NCBI RefSeq assembly: GCF_046237605.1
Contig: NZ_CP143542.1
Location: 2,170,001-2,234,000, forward strand
Direction of reading: 5' to 3'
Length of the DNA stretch: 64,000 nucleotides
Source of the DNA: Paraperibacillus marinus
GTDB taxonomy: Bacteria; Bacillota; Bacilli; Bacillales; DSM-1321
The position numbers and the translations under genes are program-made. Positions 9,229-18,139 of this stretch are shown here, piece after piece. The stretch's first letter is position 1; each line of letters begins with the position of its first letter. The notes under the pieces were generated by a model. It saw nothing but the letters and a program-made list of their open reading frames with translations. It was not told the origin of the DNA and did not search any database.

Positions 9229-9585
9229 TTCATTATGAGTTAAAAATTCAATCTCTTCCCCGCTTGGCCCCTCCATGAAAAGGGACTTCCAGCCGTTATC
9301 ATAAACATTGATTTCATACGAATCTTTCATTCCCCGGCTCTTCAGACGTTCCATTAATTCTTTGAGACTATTAAGCCTAAAGCAGAGATGGAGGCAGCCG
9401 GCTTTTTTCCTGCGTATTTCCCTCACCTTAATAAGCTCTATCATCAGACGGCCATCTGAGATGAAAACCAGTTCCTCCCCGTCCAGGTTTAATCTCTGTT
9501 TTTCCGTGAATTTCAGGATATCCTTGTAAAAGGAAAGCGACTCATCCAGGCGGGGTGTTTCAATGCCAATATGGTGGAATTCCAT
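9214..9585 (-). CDS. VOC-superfamily (glyoxalase/dioxygenase fold) protein
   Basis: A 123-residue protein with the start MEFHHIGIETPRLDESLSFY and the closing block FMEGPSGEEIEFL of the vicinal-oxygen-chelate fold. Likely metal ligands are H5, a central Glu (residue about 51) and the last Glu; the central HLCF supplies another histidine. It is the third gene of an SDR / QueA-like / VOC run with an 11 nt gap to the QueA-like gene, and its start follows AAAGGAGAACACG. Substrate unknown: relatives act as lactoylglutathione lyases, dioxygenases or drug-binding proteins. Confidence 0.8.
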   Translation of the reverse strand: MEFHHIGIETPRLDESLSFYKDILKFTEKQRLNLDGEELVFISDGRLMIELIKVREIRRKKAGCLHLCFRLNSLKELMERLKSRGMKDSYEINVYDNGWKSLFMEGPSGEEIEFLTHNEESRS

Positions 9586-9596
9586 CGTGTTCTCCT

Positions 9597-10628
9597 TTAA
9601 ATGATTAAGTTCATGTCACCAAATTCATGCCATAAGTAGCCTTTTTTGACAGCGTCCCGGTAAGCAGCCATCAGGTAACGCATGTCAATGAATGCAGAAA
9701 GCATATCAAGATGACTTGCTTCCGGCTCATGCAGGCCGGTCAATATCCCGTCAACCAGCTGAAGGCGGTGCCTGGAGTGAATATAAAGATTAGTCCAGCC
9801 GGACAGCTTATTATTCTTGGCTGCTGTTTCGAGCGCACGGACAACTGTCGTTCCTGCTGCGATGACGCGGTTTCCTCGGATGTGTGCTTCCTTCACGGCC
9901 TGCATGGCCGCTTCTGGTATAAAAAATTCTTCACTGTGTTCCCCGGGCTCCATTTTCCATTTGTCATCCATAAAATAGCTGAGTCCCGTATGAAGCTGCA
10001 AAAAGACGATTTTAATCCCTTTCTGCTGCAGCTTAAATAACAGCTCCCAGGTAAAGGCCCTTCCTGCTGAGGGCATCTCGATGGATCCGGGATGTGAGGC
10101 GAATACAGTCTGATAATACTCAAGTCCCCACGGTTCTTTTATATATTCATATCGGACCGGCTCGCCCAGGCGGTAAATTGAATCCAAAAGCTTTGACCCG
10201 CTTTCTGTAAAAACCACTGTCTGAAGCGGTTTGTTGTCATGGCTTATTTTGACTTCCGCCTGCAGCGTTTCTGAAAAATAAATCATATCTCCTGCTTTTA
10301 CTTTAGTGCCTGCAATCAGCACTTCCCATGTATTATCTGACAACCGGCGGGCCAGTCTTACCTCTGCCTGTTCCTTTACTGTATGGAACAGCCTCTTGAT
10401 TTCCGCGTTTAAAACCGCAGGGAGTGTCCTGCTGTTATTCAAGACCAAAACATCTCCCTTATTCAGGTACTGACCGAGATTATGAAACGTATCATCTTTA
10501 ACTTCACCGGTCCTTCTATCAAGAGCCATCAACTTTACAAAGTCCCGTCTGATTCCCCTTTTTTCCGCCGGTACAGAGGCATTCAAGTCATCCGGCAGAT
10601 AAAAGCGGGTGGATGTTAGAGGCATCAT
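9597..10628 (-). CDS. Divergent QueA-family protein (AdoMet:tRNA ribosyltransferase-isomerase paralogue)
   Basis: A 343-residue protein of the QueA fold: FYLPDDLNASVPAEKRG at the N-terminus, GDVLVLNNSRTLPAVL near 55, FLQLHTGLSYF near 210, VIAAGTTVVRALETA near 265, and a DMNLII end. Canonical QueA joins the ribosyl part of AdoMet to preQ1 in tRNA to make epoxyqueuosine, and its active-site stretch reads PTAGLHFT; here the same place reads PSAGRAFTW, and the final domain differs. The gene is not with tgt or ruvAB, its usual partners, but overlaps the SDR gene by 4 nt (ATGA). It is probably a paralogue with a changed role, or a degenerate second copy; the substrate is unknown. Confidence 0.78.
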   Translation of the reverse strand: MMPLTSTRFYLPDDLNASVPAEKRGIRRDFVKLMALDRRTGEVKDDTFHNLGQYLNKGDVLVLNNSRTLPAVLNAEIKRLFHTVKEQAEVRLARRLSDNTWEVLIAGTKVKAGDMIYFSETLQAEVKISHDNKPLQTVVFTESGSKLLDSIYRLGEPVRYEYIKEPWGLEYYQTVFASHPGSIEMPSAGRAFTWELLFKLQQKGIKIVFLQLHTGLSYFMDDKWKMEPGEHSEEFFIPEAAMQAVKEAHIRGNRVIAAGTTVVRALETAAKNNKLSGWTNLYIHSRHRLQLVDGILTGLHEPEASHLDMLSAFIDMRYLMAAYRDAVKKGYLWHEFGDMNLII

Positions 10629-11356
10629 GCTTCCTCCTCCTTAAATTCCTGCGCCGCATAACGGATGCCGTTTTTTGACCTGGACCTGCCTGAAGCAAGA
10701 TATAAGAAAACATCCAGCACCTGCTCCGGTTCTGCAAGATCATAGTCACAGCCCGGCACTGCCCTGTCATGCATGTCTGTATTCATTTCACCCGGATCTA
10801 CCATATTCATCCTCACTCCTGTACCTGACAGTTCATCCGCCCATGTTTCAGTGAGCCCTTCCACAGCAAACTTGGAAATGCCATATGCTCCCCAGCCTGC
10901 ATAGCCAGTGTTTCCCGCCTCTGATGTCACATTAATCACAGAGCCTGAGTTTCTTTCAAGCATACCTGGCAGCACTCTTTTTGTTATCAAAAAAGCACTT
11001 GATGCATTGACTCTGATCACTTCATAAAAATCATCTTCCGGAAAATCCAGCAGCTGAGGTATGGGGCTTGGCCCCAGTATGGAAGCATTGTTGATCAGTA
11101 CATCAATTTTTTTGAATTCGGCCTGAGCAAGGGCCGTGAATCTTTCTGCTCCGGCTGGGAGTGAAATATCGGCACTTACCGCCAGCACCCTGACACCATG
11201 GCGCTCTGCTTCCTTTTTAACGCCGAGCAGCTGCTCTTCATTCCTGGCGCAGATGGCAAGATCCGCACCCTTCCTTGCAAATTCCATTGCCAGCGCCTTT
11301 CCCAGTCCTTTTGAGGCACCGGTGATCATTATGGTCATATCTTTAAATTCTGTCAT
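10625..11356 (-). CDS. SDR-family NAD(P)-dependent oxidoreductase
   Basis: A 243-residue classical short-chain dehydrogenase. The cofactor motif ITGASKGLGKALA (TGxxxGxG) is at residues 11-23, NNAS at about 90, the catalytic Ser in VINVTSEAG at about 142, and YGISK (Tyr-x-x-x-Lys) at about 158. Normal length. First gene of the three-gene minus-strand operon with the QueA-like and VOC genes; its stop overlaps the next start, so translation is coupled. Start ATG after GGAGAGAG. Substrate not deducible. Confidence 0.86.
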   Translation of the reverse strand: MTEFKDMTIMITGASKGLGKALAMEFARKGADLAICARNEEQLLGVKKEAERHGVRVLAVSADISLPAGAERFTALAQAEFKKIDVLINNASILGPSPIPQLLDFPEDDFYEVIRVNASSAFLITKRVLPGMLERNSGSVINVTSEAGNTGYAGWGAYGISKFAVEGLTETWADELSGTGVRMNMVDPGEMNTDMHDRAVPGCDYDLAEPEQVLDVFLYLASGRSRSKNGIRYAAQEFKEEEA

Positions 11357-11495
11357 GTTTCTCTCTCCTTCTCTCTTTTGTTACTTCCATTCTATTAAGA
11401 ATGCGATTTCCATTCGTCAGGAGAAGGATTGAAATGATCTACGACTTTGGACTGAAATTTAATTAGTGGCCAAATCTTGTGTAAGGGTTGTTTTA

Positions 11496-11910
11496 TTCGA
11501 AGGCTCTTTTCTAAAAGATTGTTGTTTTTAGACGAGTTCTATGAGGAGATTTAATTATTAAGCAAGTGGACTCTCGCTTCAGGTGCGAGACTCCTGATCC
11601 AGCTCCGAACTGCGACCTTCGAGTCATAATTCAAGCAGTCTATGGGAAGAACACCGCTTCCCCCGGCCTGCTCGCCTTATGCTTGTCAGGTCGCTGCTTT
11701 TCAAAAATTTAAGATTTTTATAAGATTTCATCTTCATTCTGCACACATTTATTTAGTTTGAAAAGCACCGTTCTCCGCTTTTCTGTGCGGGATATGCGGG
11801 ACAGGTGAGACCCCGCAGGCATAGCCGAGGAGGCTCAGCGCCCGCCCCGCTCCACTGGAGTACCTGCAGCGGAAATCCACTTTCTCGTTGAATAGCCGTA
11901 GTATATTCGA
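11496..11910. repeat. Dispersed composite intergenic repeat, copy A (about 400 bp)
   Basis: This gene-free stretch (the spacer runs 11357-12017) matches 55200-55630 in the same orientation along its whole length: CTTTTCTAAAAGATTGTTGTTTT, GAGGAGATTTAATTATTAAG, GCAAGTGG, GCGCGAGACTCC-like, GAGTCATAA, TATGGGAAGAA, GACAGGTGAGACCCCGCAGG and CCTGCAGCGGAAATCCAC-type blocks occur in order. It carries no convincing ORF; the overlapping open frames on the minus strand (11749-12148) are not conserved. Partial copies are at 28405, 38290, 48958 and 54836. Confidence 0.75.
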
Positions 11911-11971
11911 AAAAAAGAAAGGGGAAAATGCAAATGCCTGGCGGCTCCTCGGGAAATAGAGGTCTGCATAT

Positions 11972-12003
11972 AAAAAAAGCTGCCCCCAATGTGGAAGCAG
12001 CTC
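11972..12003 (-). terminator. Rho-independent terminator of the MATE gene
   Basis: On the minus strand AGCTGC-TTCCACATTGGGG-GCAGCT is followed by a T-run, directly behind the MATE stop codon. Confidence 0.75.
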
Positions 12004-12017
12004 TCTCGGCAAAGAGA

Positions 12018-13349
12018 TCACCCGCGCAGTTTTTTCTTTTTCCAATCACCAAGCTTGTAATATAAAACAGCGAAAATGGCGCTGATAAAGAAGCTTGTGC
12101 CCATTCCGTATGGAATTCCGTCTGCACCGAATCTGTTTGCAAACGCATAGGTCAGCGGATATCTCAGCACCCAGAACGAGATGATGTTGAGAACCAGGAC
12201 CGCGACCATAGCACCTGATGCCCTCACCGCTCCATTCAATACAAAATTGATCCCGAGAAGCGGATAAAAGAAGGCGATGCCCCGCATATAATCCGCCCCA
12301 AAGCTGGCAGCTTCGGGATCATCAATGAATAAATCGATCCCAAAGTCAGCAAGAGTAAAAATCAGCACCCCCACTGTAAGCATGATCCCTAAATTGTAAA
12401 GAACGGCATAAACCGTTATTTTATGGACTCTGTCCCATCTGCCTGCCCCGATATTCTGTCCGGCCATGGCGTTAACGGCCGTACCGAGCGCGTGGGCCGG
12501 AAGCATAAGCAGGCTGTCGAGCCTCTGGGCAGCTCCGAAGCCTGCCGTGACTTCGCTTCCAAAGGAAGTGACCACACTCATGATGGCCATCACGCCTGCC
12601 GAAATGACACCCATCTGCATGGCACTCGGAATCCCCAGTCTCAGAATCAAACCTGTCACCTCCCTGTTTGGGAGATAAGGCAGAGTCAGGGGAGCCAGTT
12701 TTCTTTTGATAATAAAAAGAAGTCCATATAAAAACGAAACTCCCTGTGAAATCACAGTTGCAATAGCAGCCCCGTCCACTCCGAGATCCATGACTGAAAT
12801 AAAAATAGGATCGAGGACTGCATTGAGCACCACTGCCGCAAATACGAACCGGAGCGGCGCTTTACTGTTTCCCATTGCCCTGAGAAGTGTACCGATAAAG
12901 TTATAGCCGAATAAAAATAAAATGCCGAGAAAATTGATCTGCAGGTAACCGGCAGCTTCAGGTACCATTTCTTCCGGGGTGCCGAGCAGGCGCAGAATTG
13001 CTTCAGAAAAGAAGAAGCCTGCGGTCCCGAGGATGAGCGCAAGCACCGTGAGAATGACAACAAAACCATTAATATACTTCTTCAGGGCCTCCCTGTCCCC
13101 CTTTCCCCTCTGCTGGGAAAGAATCGTCAAGGAGGCATTATTGATTCCCAGTATAATGGACAATACAGTGAAAATGACTGTACTTGAAACGGAAACAGCA
13201 CCAAGCGCACGTGCGCCTATTAAATTGCCCACCCAAAGACTGTCGATAAATTGATAGGAAGTCTGAAGAAGGCTGGCCAAAAGGATTGGCCCTGAAAAGC
13301 TGTACAGCTGCCTGAAAATGCTGCCTTTTGTAAAGTCATGCTGTGCCAA
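12018..13349 (-). CDS. MATE-family multidrug/cation antiporter
   Basis: A 443-residue inner membrane protein with about 12 hydrophobic segments in two homologous halves, each with a family signature (ASLLQTSYQFIDSLWVGNLI and, in the second half, FGAAQRLDSLLMLPAHALGTA). MATE proteins export drugs or metabolites in exchange for H+ or Na+; the cargo is not predictable. Start chosen at TTG 13349 because GGGAGGGG lies just upstream; an in-frame GTG at 13364 would place that Shine-Dalgarno inside the gene. Monocistronic. Confidence 0.88.
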   Translation of the reverse strand: MAQHDFTKGSIFRQLYSFSGPILLASLLQTSYQFIDSLWVGNLIGARALGAVSVSSTVIFTVLSIILGINNASLTILSQQRGKGDREALKKYINGFVVILTVLALILGTAGFFFSEAILRLLGTPEEMVPEAAGYLQINFLGILFLFGYNFIGTLLRAMGNSKAPLRFVFAAVVLNAVLDPIFISVMDLGVDGAAIATVISQGVSFLYGLLFIIKRKLAPLTLPYLPNREVTGLILRLGIPSAMQMGVISAGVMAIMSVVTSFGSEVTAGFGAAQRLDSLLMLPAHALGTAVNAMAGQNIGAGRWDRVHKITVYAVLYNLGIMLTVGVLIFTLADFGIDLFIDDPEAASFGADYMRGIAFFYPLLGINFVLNGAVRASGAMVAVLVLNIISFWVLRYPLTYAFANRFGADGIPYGMGTSFFISAIFAVLYYKLGDWKKKKLRG

Positions 13350-13481
13350 CGGTTCCCCTCCCACTCATTTTTTTCGCAATCAGAATATATCCATTTTATA
13401 GAAAGGAGTATGGATAGACAAGGAAATGGGACTCGGGACTTTGTGGTGAAGAAGTTTGCAGGCAATGAATCTGTAAACATG

Positions 13482-13505
13482 AAAAAACACCGCATAAAGC
13501 GGTGC
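13482..13505 (-). terminator. Rho-independent terminator of cydAB
   Basis: Minus strand GCACCGC-TTTAT-GCGGTGTTTTTT right after the cydB stop. Confidence 0.88.
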
Positions 13506-14548
13506 TATTCCTGTCTTTGCCGAAGGCTTTTATCTTTCATGAACAGCGTCCAGAAGTAAAAAAATCCAGGAAAAAGGATGGCAAATCCAACGATGTAAAC
13601 AATGAACACAGCGTGAAAGGAACTGGGATCGGTGAAACCGGACTGTATGGTCACATTCGGATATACAATATAAGGCAGATGGGACACGCCATATACGTAG
13701 CTTGCAGATAGATATTGCAGGATCGTAATTACGACAGCAACACGAGGCATGCCCCGCCGTCCGTTTTTACCAGGCAGCATCAGGGCGGCGCCTGAAAGAA
13801 GGAAGCATACAGCTGAAGCTGCCAGAAGCCCGGAATATTCCATCATCCGGCTATAGAGCCATCCGGCCTCGCTTCTCAGAGTCAGCATGATCAGGAACGC
13901 GCTCGCAAGGGACAGCGGGCCGGTGATCAGGGCATCCCGCCTGTACACGTCATATGCCCTGGTATCTCCGGCTGTCCTGGAATAATCAGCAAGGAGAAGT
14001 GAAGAAAGAAACAGAGAGCTGGTTATGGCAAAAGAAATAAACGCATACACATTAGGACTGGTAAACAGCCTGACAAGAGACAGGCTGTCATTTCCGTCTA
14101 TCGGTACTACATAGCCGCCCTGGGAAATGGGGAGGACAGCCATCAGCAGCCCGGGAATGAGAATCCCGGTGATTCCCGAAATATAGATCAGAAGCCTTTT
14201 ATATTTTTCGGCAGTATGGGAAAAAACGAGAAACGCACTCCGGATGGTCAGGAGCAGCAGGATCAGGGAGCCTGGAATCAAAAGGATTGTCCCCAGGGAA
14301 TAGGCAGCTCCAGGAAACATGCTGTAGATCGCTACTACCAGTGCCACGATGAATACGTTTGTCACTTCCCAGGTCGGCGAAAGGTACCGGTTGGCAATGT
14401 TCGTTGCATTGGTTTTATCCCGGTTGATATAGATCATGGACCAGAACCCGGCACCGAAATCCATGGCTCCCATGACAGCATAGATGAATACGAAGCCCCA
14501 AATGAGCGATATCGCCAAAATTTCGTCTGTAAAAGTAAATCCGTGCAT
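13505..14548 (-). CDS. cydB: Cytochrome bd-type oxidase subunit II (CydB/YthB)
   Basis: A 347-residue membrane protein of about 8-9 hydrophobic segments. The opening stretch (LAISLIWGFVFIYAVMGAMD then FGAGFW) is the conserved first helix region of CydB. Subunit II pairs with CydA in the terminal quinol oxidase that reduces oxygen to water with high affinity. It starts 11 nt behind cydA. The sequence is nearer to Bacillus YthB than to the B. subtilis cydABCD oxidase, and no cydCD genes follow. Confidence 0.88.
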   Translation of the reverse strand: MHGFTFTDEILAISLIWGFVFIYAVMGAMDFGAGFWSMIYINRDKTNATNIANRYLSPTWEVTNVFIVALVVAIYSMFPGAAYSLGTILLIPGSLILLLLTIRSAFLVFSHTAEKYKRLLIYISGITGILIPGLLMAVLPISQGGYVVPIDGNDSLSLVRLFTSPNVYAFISFAITSSLFLSSLLLADYSRTAGDTRAYDVYRRDALITGPLSLASAFLIMLTLRSEAGWLYSRMMEYSGLLAASAVCFLLSGAALMLPGKNGRRGMPRVAVVITILQYLSASYVYGVSHLPYIVYPNVTIQSGFTDPSSFHAVFIVYIVGFAILFPGFFYFWTLFMKDKSLRQRQE

Positions 14549-14559
14549 AATGTCCCCCC

Positions 14560-15918
14560 TTAATGGATGGTATAGTTATTGTCATCGTCTTCCTGCTGGC
14601 TGGACAATTCATTCCGAAGTGGATGCCTTTTGAAATAGTAATAAAGAACCGCAACGACCACCACACCAAGCAGGATGTAAACCAGAACGAACATGAGATA
14701 CAGGATCCCCAGATTCTGCTGGCTTGTGACTGAATCAGCTGTGCTCAGAATATGATAAATGGTCCATGGCTGCCTCCCGGTACAGGCAAGGATCCAGCCA
14801 AACTCTATGGCGAGTATGGATAAAGGCCCGGACAGGAAAAAGACCCACAGCATCCACTTTGGCAGAGTTTCTTTTTTCCTGATTTTCAGCCAATAGATGC
14901 CTAAAAGAGAAGCCATAATGGAATAGACGCCAATCCCCACCATCCCGTTGAACATCGTATGAATGAACAAGGGCGGCCAGTGTTCCCGGGGAAATTCATT
15001 GAGCCCCTTCACCACAGTATCAAAGCTGTTTCCTGCAAGAAAGCTCAGCGCCCAGGGAATTTCAATCCCCCATTTAACCGTCTCGGTATCCCCGTTCACC
15101 GAACCGCCGATTAGGAGCGGCGCATGGGACCGGGTTTCGAACAGGCCTTCAGCGGCTGCCAGCTTTTCCGGCTGATATTTGTGGAGATGCTGAGCAGACG
15201 CATGGCCGTTCAAGGAACTGAGAAAGGCAATGACCAAGCCCGCCGTCAGCCCCATGACGAGAGCTTTCTTGTGGAAGACATACGACCGGCTCCCAGCCGA
15301 ATTGCGCAGCAGCTTATAAGCTGCCGTTGCCGCGATGACGAAAGCACCCGTCATTAAGGCAGTGATGGCAACATGCCCCGCCGTTACATAAAAGCTCGGA
15401 TTAAAAAAGGCTGCCCAGGGATCGACATCCACGATTTTGCCATCCACTACACGGAAGCCTGCAGGTGTCCCTTCAAATGCATGTACATTGGAAATAAGCA
15501 CAGCAGACGCAAGTGCACCGAGCGTAACAAGCACAAGAGCAAACACCCTGGCCTTGGCTGAAATGCGGTCATAGGCGTACACATAGATCGAGAGGAAAAG
15601 CGCCTCAATGAAAAAAGCATAAATTTCAATCTGGAATGGAAGTGCCATTACCCTCCCCACTACCTCCATGAAGCCCGGCCAAAGCAGGGATAGAGATACA
15701 CCGGCAATGGTGCCTGATGGAATGGCAATTCCAAGCAGAATCCCTTTTGCTTTCGTCCATCTCCTCGCCATGATGGAATAGTCCTGGTCCTTTGTTTTCA
15801 TGAACATCAGCTCGGATACCAGAATCATGAAAGGAATGCCGATACCCAGTGTTGCAAAAATGATATGAAAAGCCATGGTGGTGCCAAACATGGCTCTTGC
15901 AATAATTAAATCATTCAC
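14560..15918 (-). CDS. cydA: Cytochrome bd-type quinol oxidase subunit I (CydA/YthA)
   Basis: A 452-residue, nine-helix membrane subunit carrying the heme and quinol sites. The N-terminal helix with the axial His (AFHIIFATLGIGIPF), a second conserved His in NGHASAQHLHKYQPEKLAA (quinol loop), and the GRQPW motif in the segment LACTGRQPWTIYHILST are visible. The Q-loop is short, as in YthA and cyanide-insensitive oxidases. It heads a cydAB operon ended by a clear terminator and diverges from the Cys-rich protein gene at 16053. Regulation by oxygen or redox is expected, but I saw no Rex or Fnr site that I would stand behind. Confidence 0.9.
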   Translation of the reverse strand: MNDLIIARAMFGTTMAFHIIFATLGIGIPFMILVSELMFMKTKDQDYSIMARRWTKAKGILLGIAIPSGTIAGVSLSLLWPGFMEVVGRVMALPFQIEIYAFFIEALFLSIYVYAYDRISAKARVFALVLVTLGALASAVLISNVHAFEGTPAGFRVVDGKIVDVDPWAAFFNPSFYVTAGHVAITALMTGAFVIAATAAYKLLRNSAGSRSYVFHKKALVMGLTAGLVIAFLSSLNGHASAQHLHKYQPEKLAAAEGLFETRSHAPLLIGGSVNGDTETVKWGIEIPWALSFLAGNSFDTVVKGLNEFPREHWPPLFIHTMFNGMVGIGVYSIMASLLGIYWLKIRKKETLPKWMLWVFFLSGPLSILAIEFGWILACTGRQPWTIYHILSTADSVTSQQNLGILYLMFVLVYILLGVVVVAVLYYYFKRHPLRNELSSQQEDDDNNYTIH

Positions 15919-16052
15919 GTGATCACCAATTCCTCTACCAGTTTTTCTTTAATTTCTTCATTATGGAAAAATTTATTCCAGAAAGAAGGATTTTCGTGAG
16001 GGATTTGTAGAATTTTGTAAGAAAGAGAAAAGGAAGCGAGGGGGAGCGGATT

Positions 16053-17000
16053 ATGTTTTCTAATTTTTTCTCAAGGCTGCTGAAAGGGGAACCTTTCCCC
16101 GGCAGATCTATCAGATTTCGTAATGACCTGCCGGATATGCTTGGGGCAAGGCCGGGACTTGAGCTTGAGGGGCTGATCAGGAAGCTTGAGGAAGCCTGGA
16201 ATCCCCATTACGCCGAGGCAGTCAAGTTCCGGGTCATAAAGGAAGGCAGACTCTCTGAAGATGAATACCCTTGGCATGAATTTGAATTGAAGCGGTTCTT
16301 TGTGATGGCTGCGGTTCTGAGAAATGTACCGATGTATAGTAATAAAGTGGATGAGATTTGGCATGAAATGCTGATGTTCACCAGGGATTACCAGGAATTT
16401 TCCCTTGCATACCTGGGAGAATATCTCCATCATGAACCGAACCCGGAACAAGAGTGGACCGAAGCCGTCCAGGAAGAGCATATGAACAACAGGGCATGGT
16501 TTGACTTGATATATTCCTGCATGTTTGAAGTCCTGCCGAGTTCTTCCATCATTCTCGGCCCTTTTTTCAGACGCAGTATCAGCCGTGAAAAACTGGAGGA
16601 AATCGAGCAATCTCCCTCAAGAGCCATAATGGCGAGACACTTCAATCCTGTAAGCGAGGAAGCGAAGCTTTCGGCGAAACGCCTGTCAGCCAAAATCAAG
16701 GATGATGTGAGGGCCATCAGGAGAAGCGGTACATCAGCCATTGACCTGTCAAAATCGCTTGATGGCCCGGCGCCTGCTTTATTCGCCTCTTATTATGGCC
16801 TCCAGTATCAAAAAAAGGTCAAGGACGAAAAATCTTCCTGTTCCGGCTGGTCTTCCTGCTCCGGTGGATATGCTGGAGAAGGAAGCCATGACCATAAAGA
16901 CCACCATGACGGCGGAAGCTCCTGCAGCTCTAACGGCCACTCCTGTTCAGGATCAAGCTGTTCATCAAGTTCCTGCGGTTCTTCGTGCGGCAGCTCTTAA
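16053..17000 (+). CDS. GRDP/DUF1399-like protein with Cys/Ser/His-rich C-terminal tail
   Basis: A 315-residue protein in two parts. Residues about 60-140 contain VDEIWHEMLMFTRDYQEF followed by YLHHEP, which resembles the conserved W-H-x-H/M and HHxP motif of the glycine-rich domain (DUF1399-like) family. Residues about 255-315 are a low-complexity tail of Ser, Gly and seven Cys, with the His/Asp cluster HDHKDHHD inside. No signal peptide or membrane segment is seen. The tail looks able to bind metal or form disulfides; that is inference. Start ATG follows GGGGAGCGG; a terminator follows. The gene diverges from cydAB. Function unknown. Confidence 0.7.
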   Translation: MFSNFFSRLLKGEPFPGRSIRFRNDLPDMLGARPGLELEGLIRKLEEAWNPHYAEAVKFRVIKEGRLSEDEYPWHEFELKRFFVMAAVLRNVPMYSNKVDEIWHEMLMFTRDYQEFSLAYLGEYLHHEPNPEQEWTEAVQEEHMNNRAWFDLIYSCMFEVLPSSSIILGPFFRRSISREKLEEIEQSPSRAIMARHFNPVSEEAKLSAKRLSAKIKDDVRAIRRSGTSAIDLSKSLDGPAPALFASYYGLQYQKKVKDEKSSCSGWSSCSGGYAGEGSHDHKDHHDGGSSCSSNGHSCSGSSCSSSSCGSSCGSS

Positions 17001-17057
17001 TGGGGGAAATGGGGCTAGTCACATATTGAAGAGGAGCCGCCTTAGAAATACTAAAAT

Positions 17058-17082
17058 AGAGCCCGGGGATATCCGGGCTTTG
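17058..17082 (+). terminator. Rho-independent terminator
   Basis: AGCCCGG-GGATAT-CCGGGCTTT, 58 nt behind the Cys-rich gene's stop; the T-run is short. Confidence 0.65.
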
Positions 17083-17095
17083 CTGAGCTGCTTAT

Positions 17096-17310
17096 TAAAT
17101 ACGGCGAGTAAATGAGCCGGCTTCTCTAATAATTGACTCAGATCGGCGAGTAAATCTGTCTGTTCCACTAGTGAATTCTTTTTTGGGATAGACTCGTTTC
17201 TGTTCCGAGAGTAAGATGGAATTTCGGATAGTAAAGCTGACAGTTCGGCTGGTAAAGGACGTTCCACCAAGGTGTAGCTGCTCCCTAATAGTAAACGCTC
17301 TGTTAAACAA
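17096..17310 (-). repeat. Degenerate ~21-nt tandem repeat
   Basis: Read on the minus strand, the motif TTTACTNNCCGA returns about every 21 nt (occasionally 18) over some 200 bp; one open frame translates it as heptads FTIREQL, FTSRTVS, FTIRNSI, FTSGTDR, FTRRSES, FTRRI. Two other frames are also partly open (17019-17369), which is what a short tandem repeat without stops gives, so a gene is unlikely. The 437-bp spacer between the terminator-ended Cys-rich gene and the methyltransferase holds nothing else visible. Confidence 0.6.
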
Positions 17311-17437
17311 CTCTGTTGATTTTTTACCAAATGAAAAAGGACTTTATAAAGGTCCCTTCCTGCTGTCATTCTGTTCTTTAACTAAAACCCCCTAATTCAA
17401 TAAATAGGGCAACGCCTCAACGGTGCCCTTATCTTTA

Positions 17438-18139
17438 CTAACTTTTTTTAATTTTTAACATCGAGTTAGCATTGGTCTGAAATTCATATGGTTTCACTTC
17501 TTCAACTGTACATTCGTTATCAGTAAGATAACTTACTATTTTATCTAAATGCTCAAATCTTTTTCCCTCTAAATCAACTAAAGGAAAAATACGAACTTCT
17601 TCTTTCGTGACCCTTAATAACTCATTTAGGGTTTTTATATGAAATTGATAATCTAATGTATCCGCATACATAAATAAGAAATGTGCCGAGAGAAGAATAT
17701 CAAATTCTGCATTCTTAAATGGCAGCGAAGGTAAAGTGACGGGAATGTATCTTTCGTTAGAATCCCTAATATCGTTGACACAATCTTGCAAGGCACTTAA
17801 ACGATGTGTCCTAAGACCTTCTATATCATTAAAATAATCCCATTTATAATTTTTTCGGGCTTTTTGTATTTGTTCCATCGCATGTTCAATATCCTGAAGA
17901 CCTTTATTCTCTAGGTCTTCACCTGAATGATAATAAGCAATGTCGCAAGCTGTTACATCCAAACCTGATTTGTTACCAACAGCAGTAAAGGAACAAGCTC
18001 CTGCTGGACAATCCAGAATTTTCTTTCCTTGTATTTCTTCCTCTGAAAGCAAGAACATATCCAAATACTCTTCAAAGGTTCTCCTAATAAAAATAATCCG
18101 TTCTAAATTTAACTTTGTGCTCTGCTCAACTTTACTCAA
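17438..18139 (-). CDS. Class I SAM-dependent methyltransferase-like protein
   Basis: A 233-residue protein. The AdoMet-binding motif I reads KKILDCPAGACSFTA near residue 40, with an acidic residue ending beta 2 (VTACDIAYY) and a motif-IV-like FDILLSAHFLFMY near 150. Target unknown. It is clearly richer in A and T than its neighbours, and its spacer boundaries are repeat and terminator regions, so recent acquisition is plausible. Start is TTG at 18139 with AGAGGTGAG upstream. Confidence 0.72.
   Translation of the reverse strand: MSKVEQSTKLNLERIIFIRRTFEEYLDMFLLSEEEIQGKKILDCPAGACSFTAVGNKSGLDVTACDIAYYHSGEDLENKGLQDIEHAMEQIQKARKNYKWDYFNDIEGLRTHRLSALQDCVNDIRDSNERYIPVTLPSLPFKNAEFDILLSAHFLFMYADTLDYQFHIKTLNELLRVTKEEVRIFPLVDLEGKRFEHLDKIVSYLTDNECTVEEVKPYEFQTNANSMLKIKKS

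Noticed and set aside
11749..12148. Two overlapping minus-strand ORFs
   Set aside because: They cover the repeat, the MATE terminator and the MATE 3' end in other frames; no ribosome site.
17019..17369. 116-codon and 71-codon minus-strand ORFs
   Set aside because: Open frames produced by a stop-free 21-nt tandem repeat; composition is repetitive in several frames at once.
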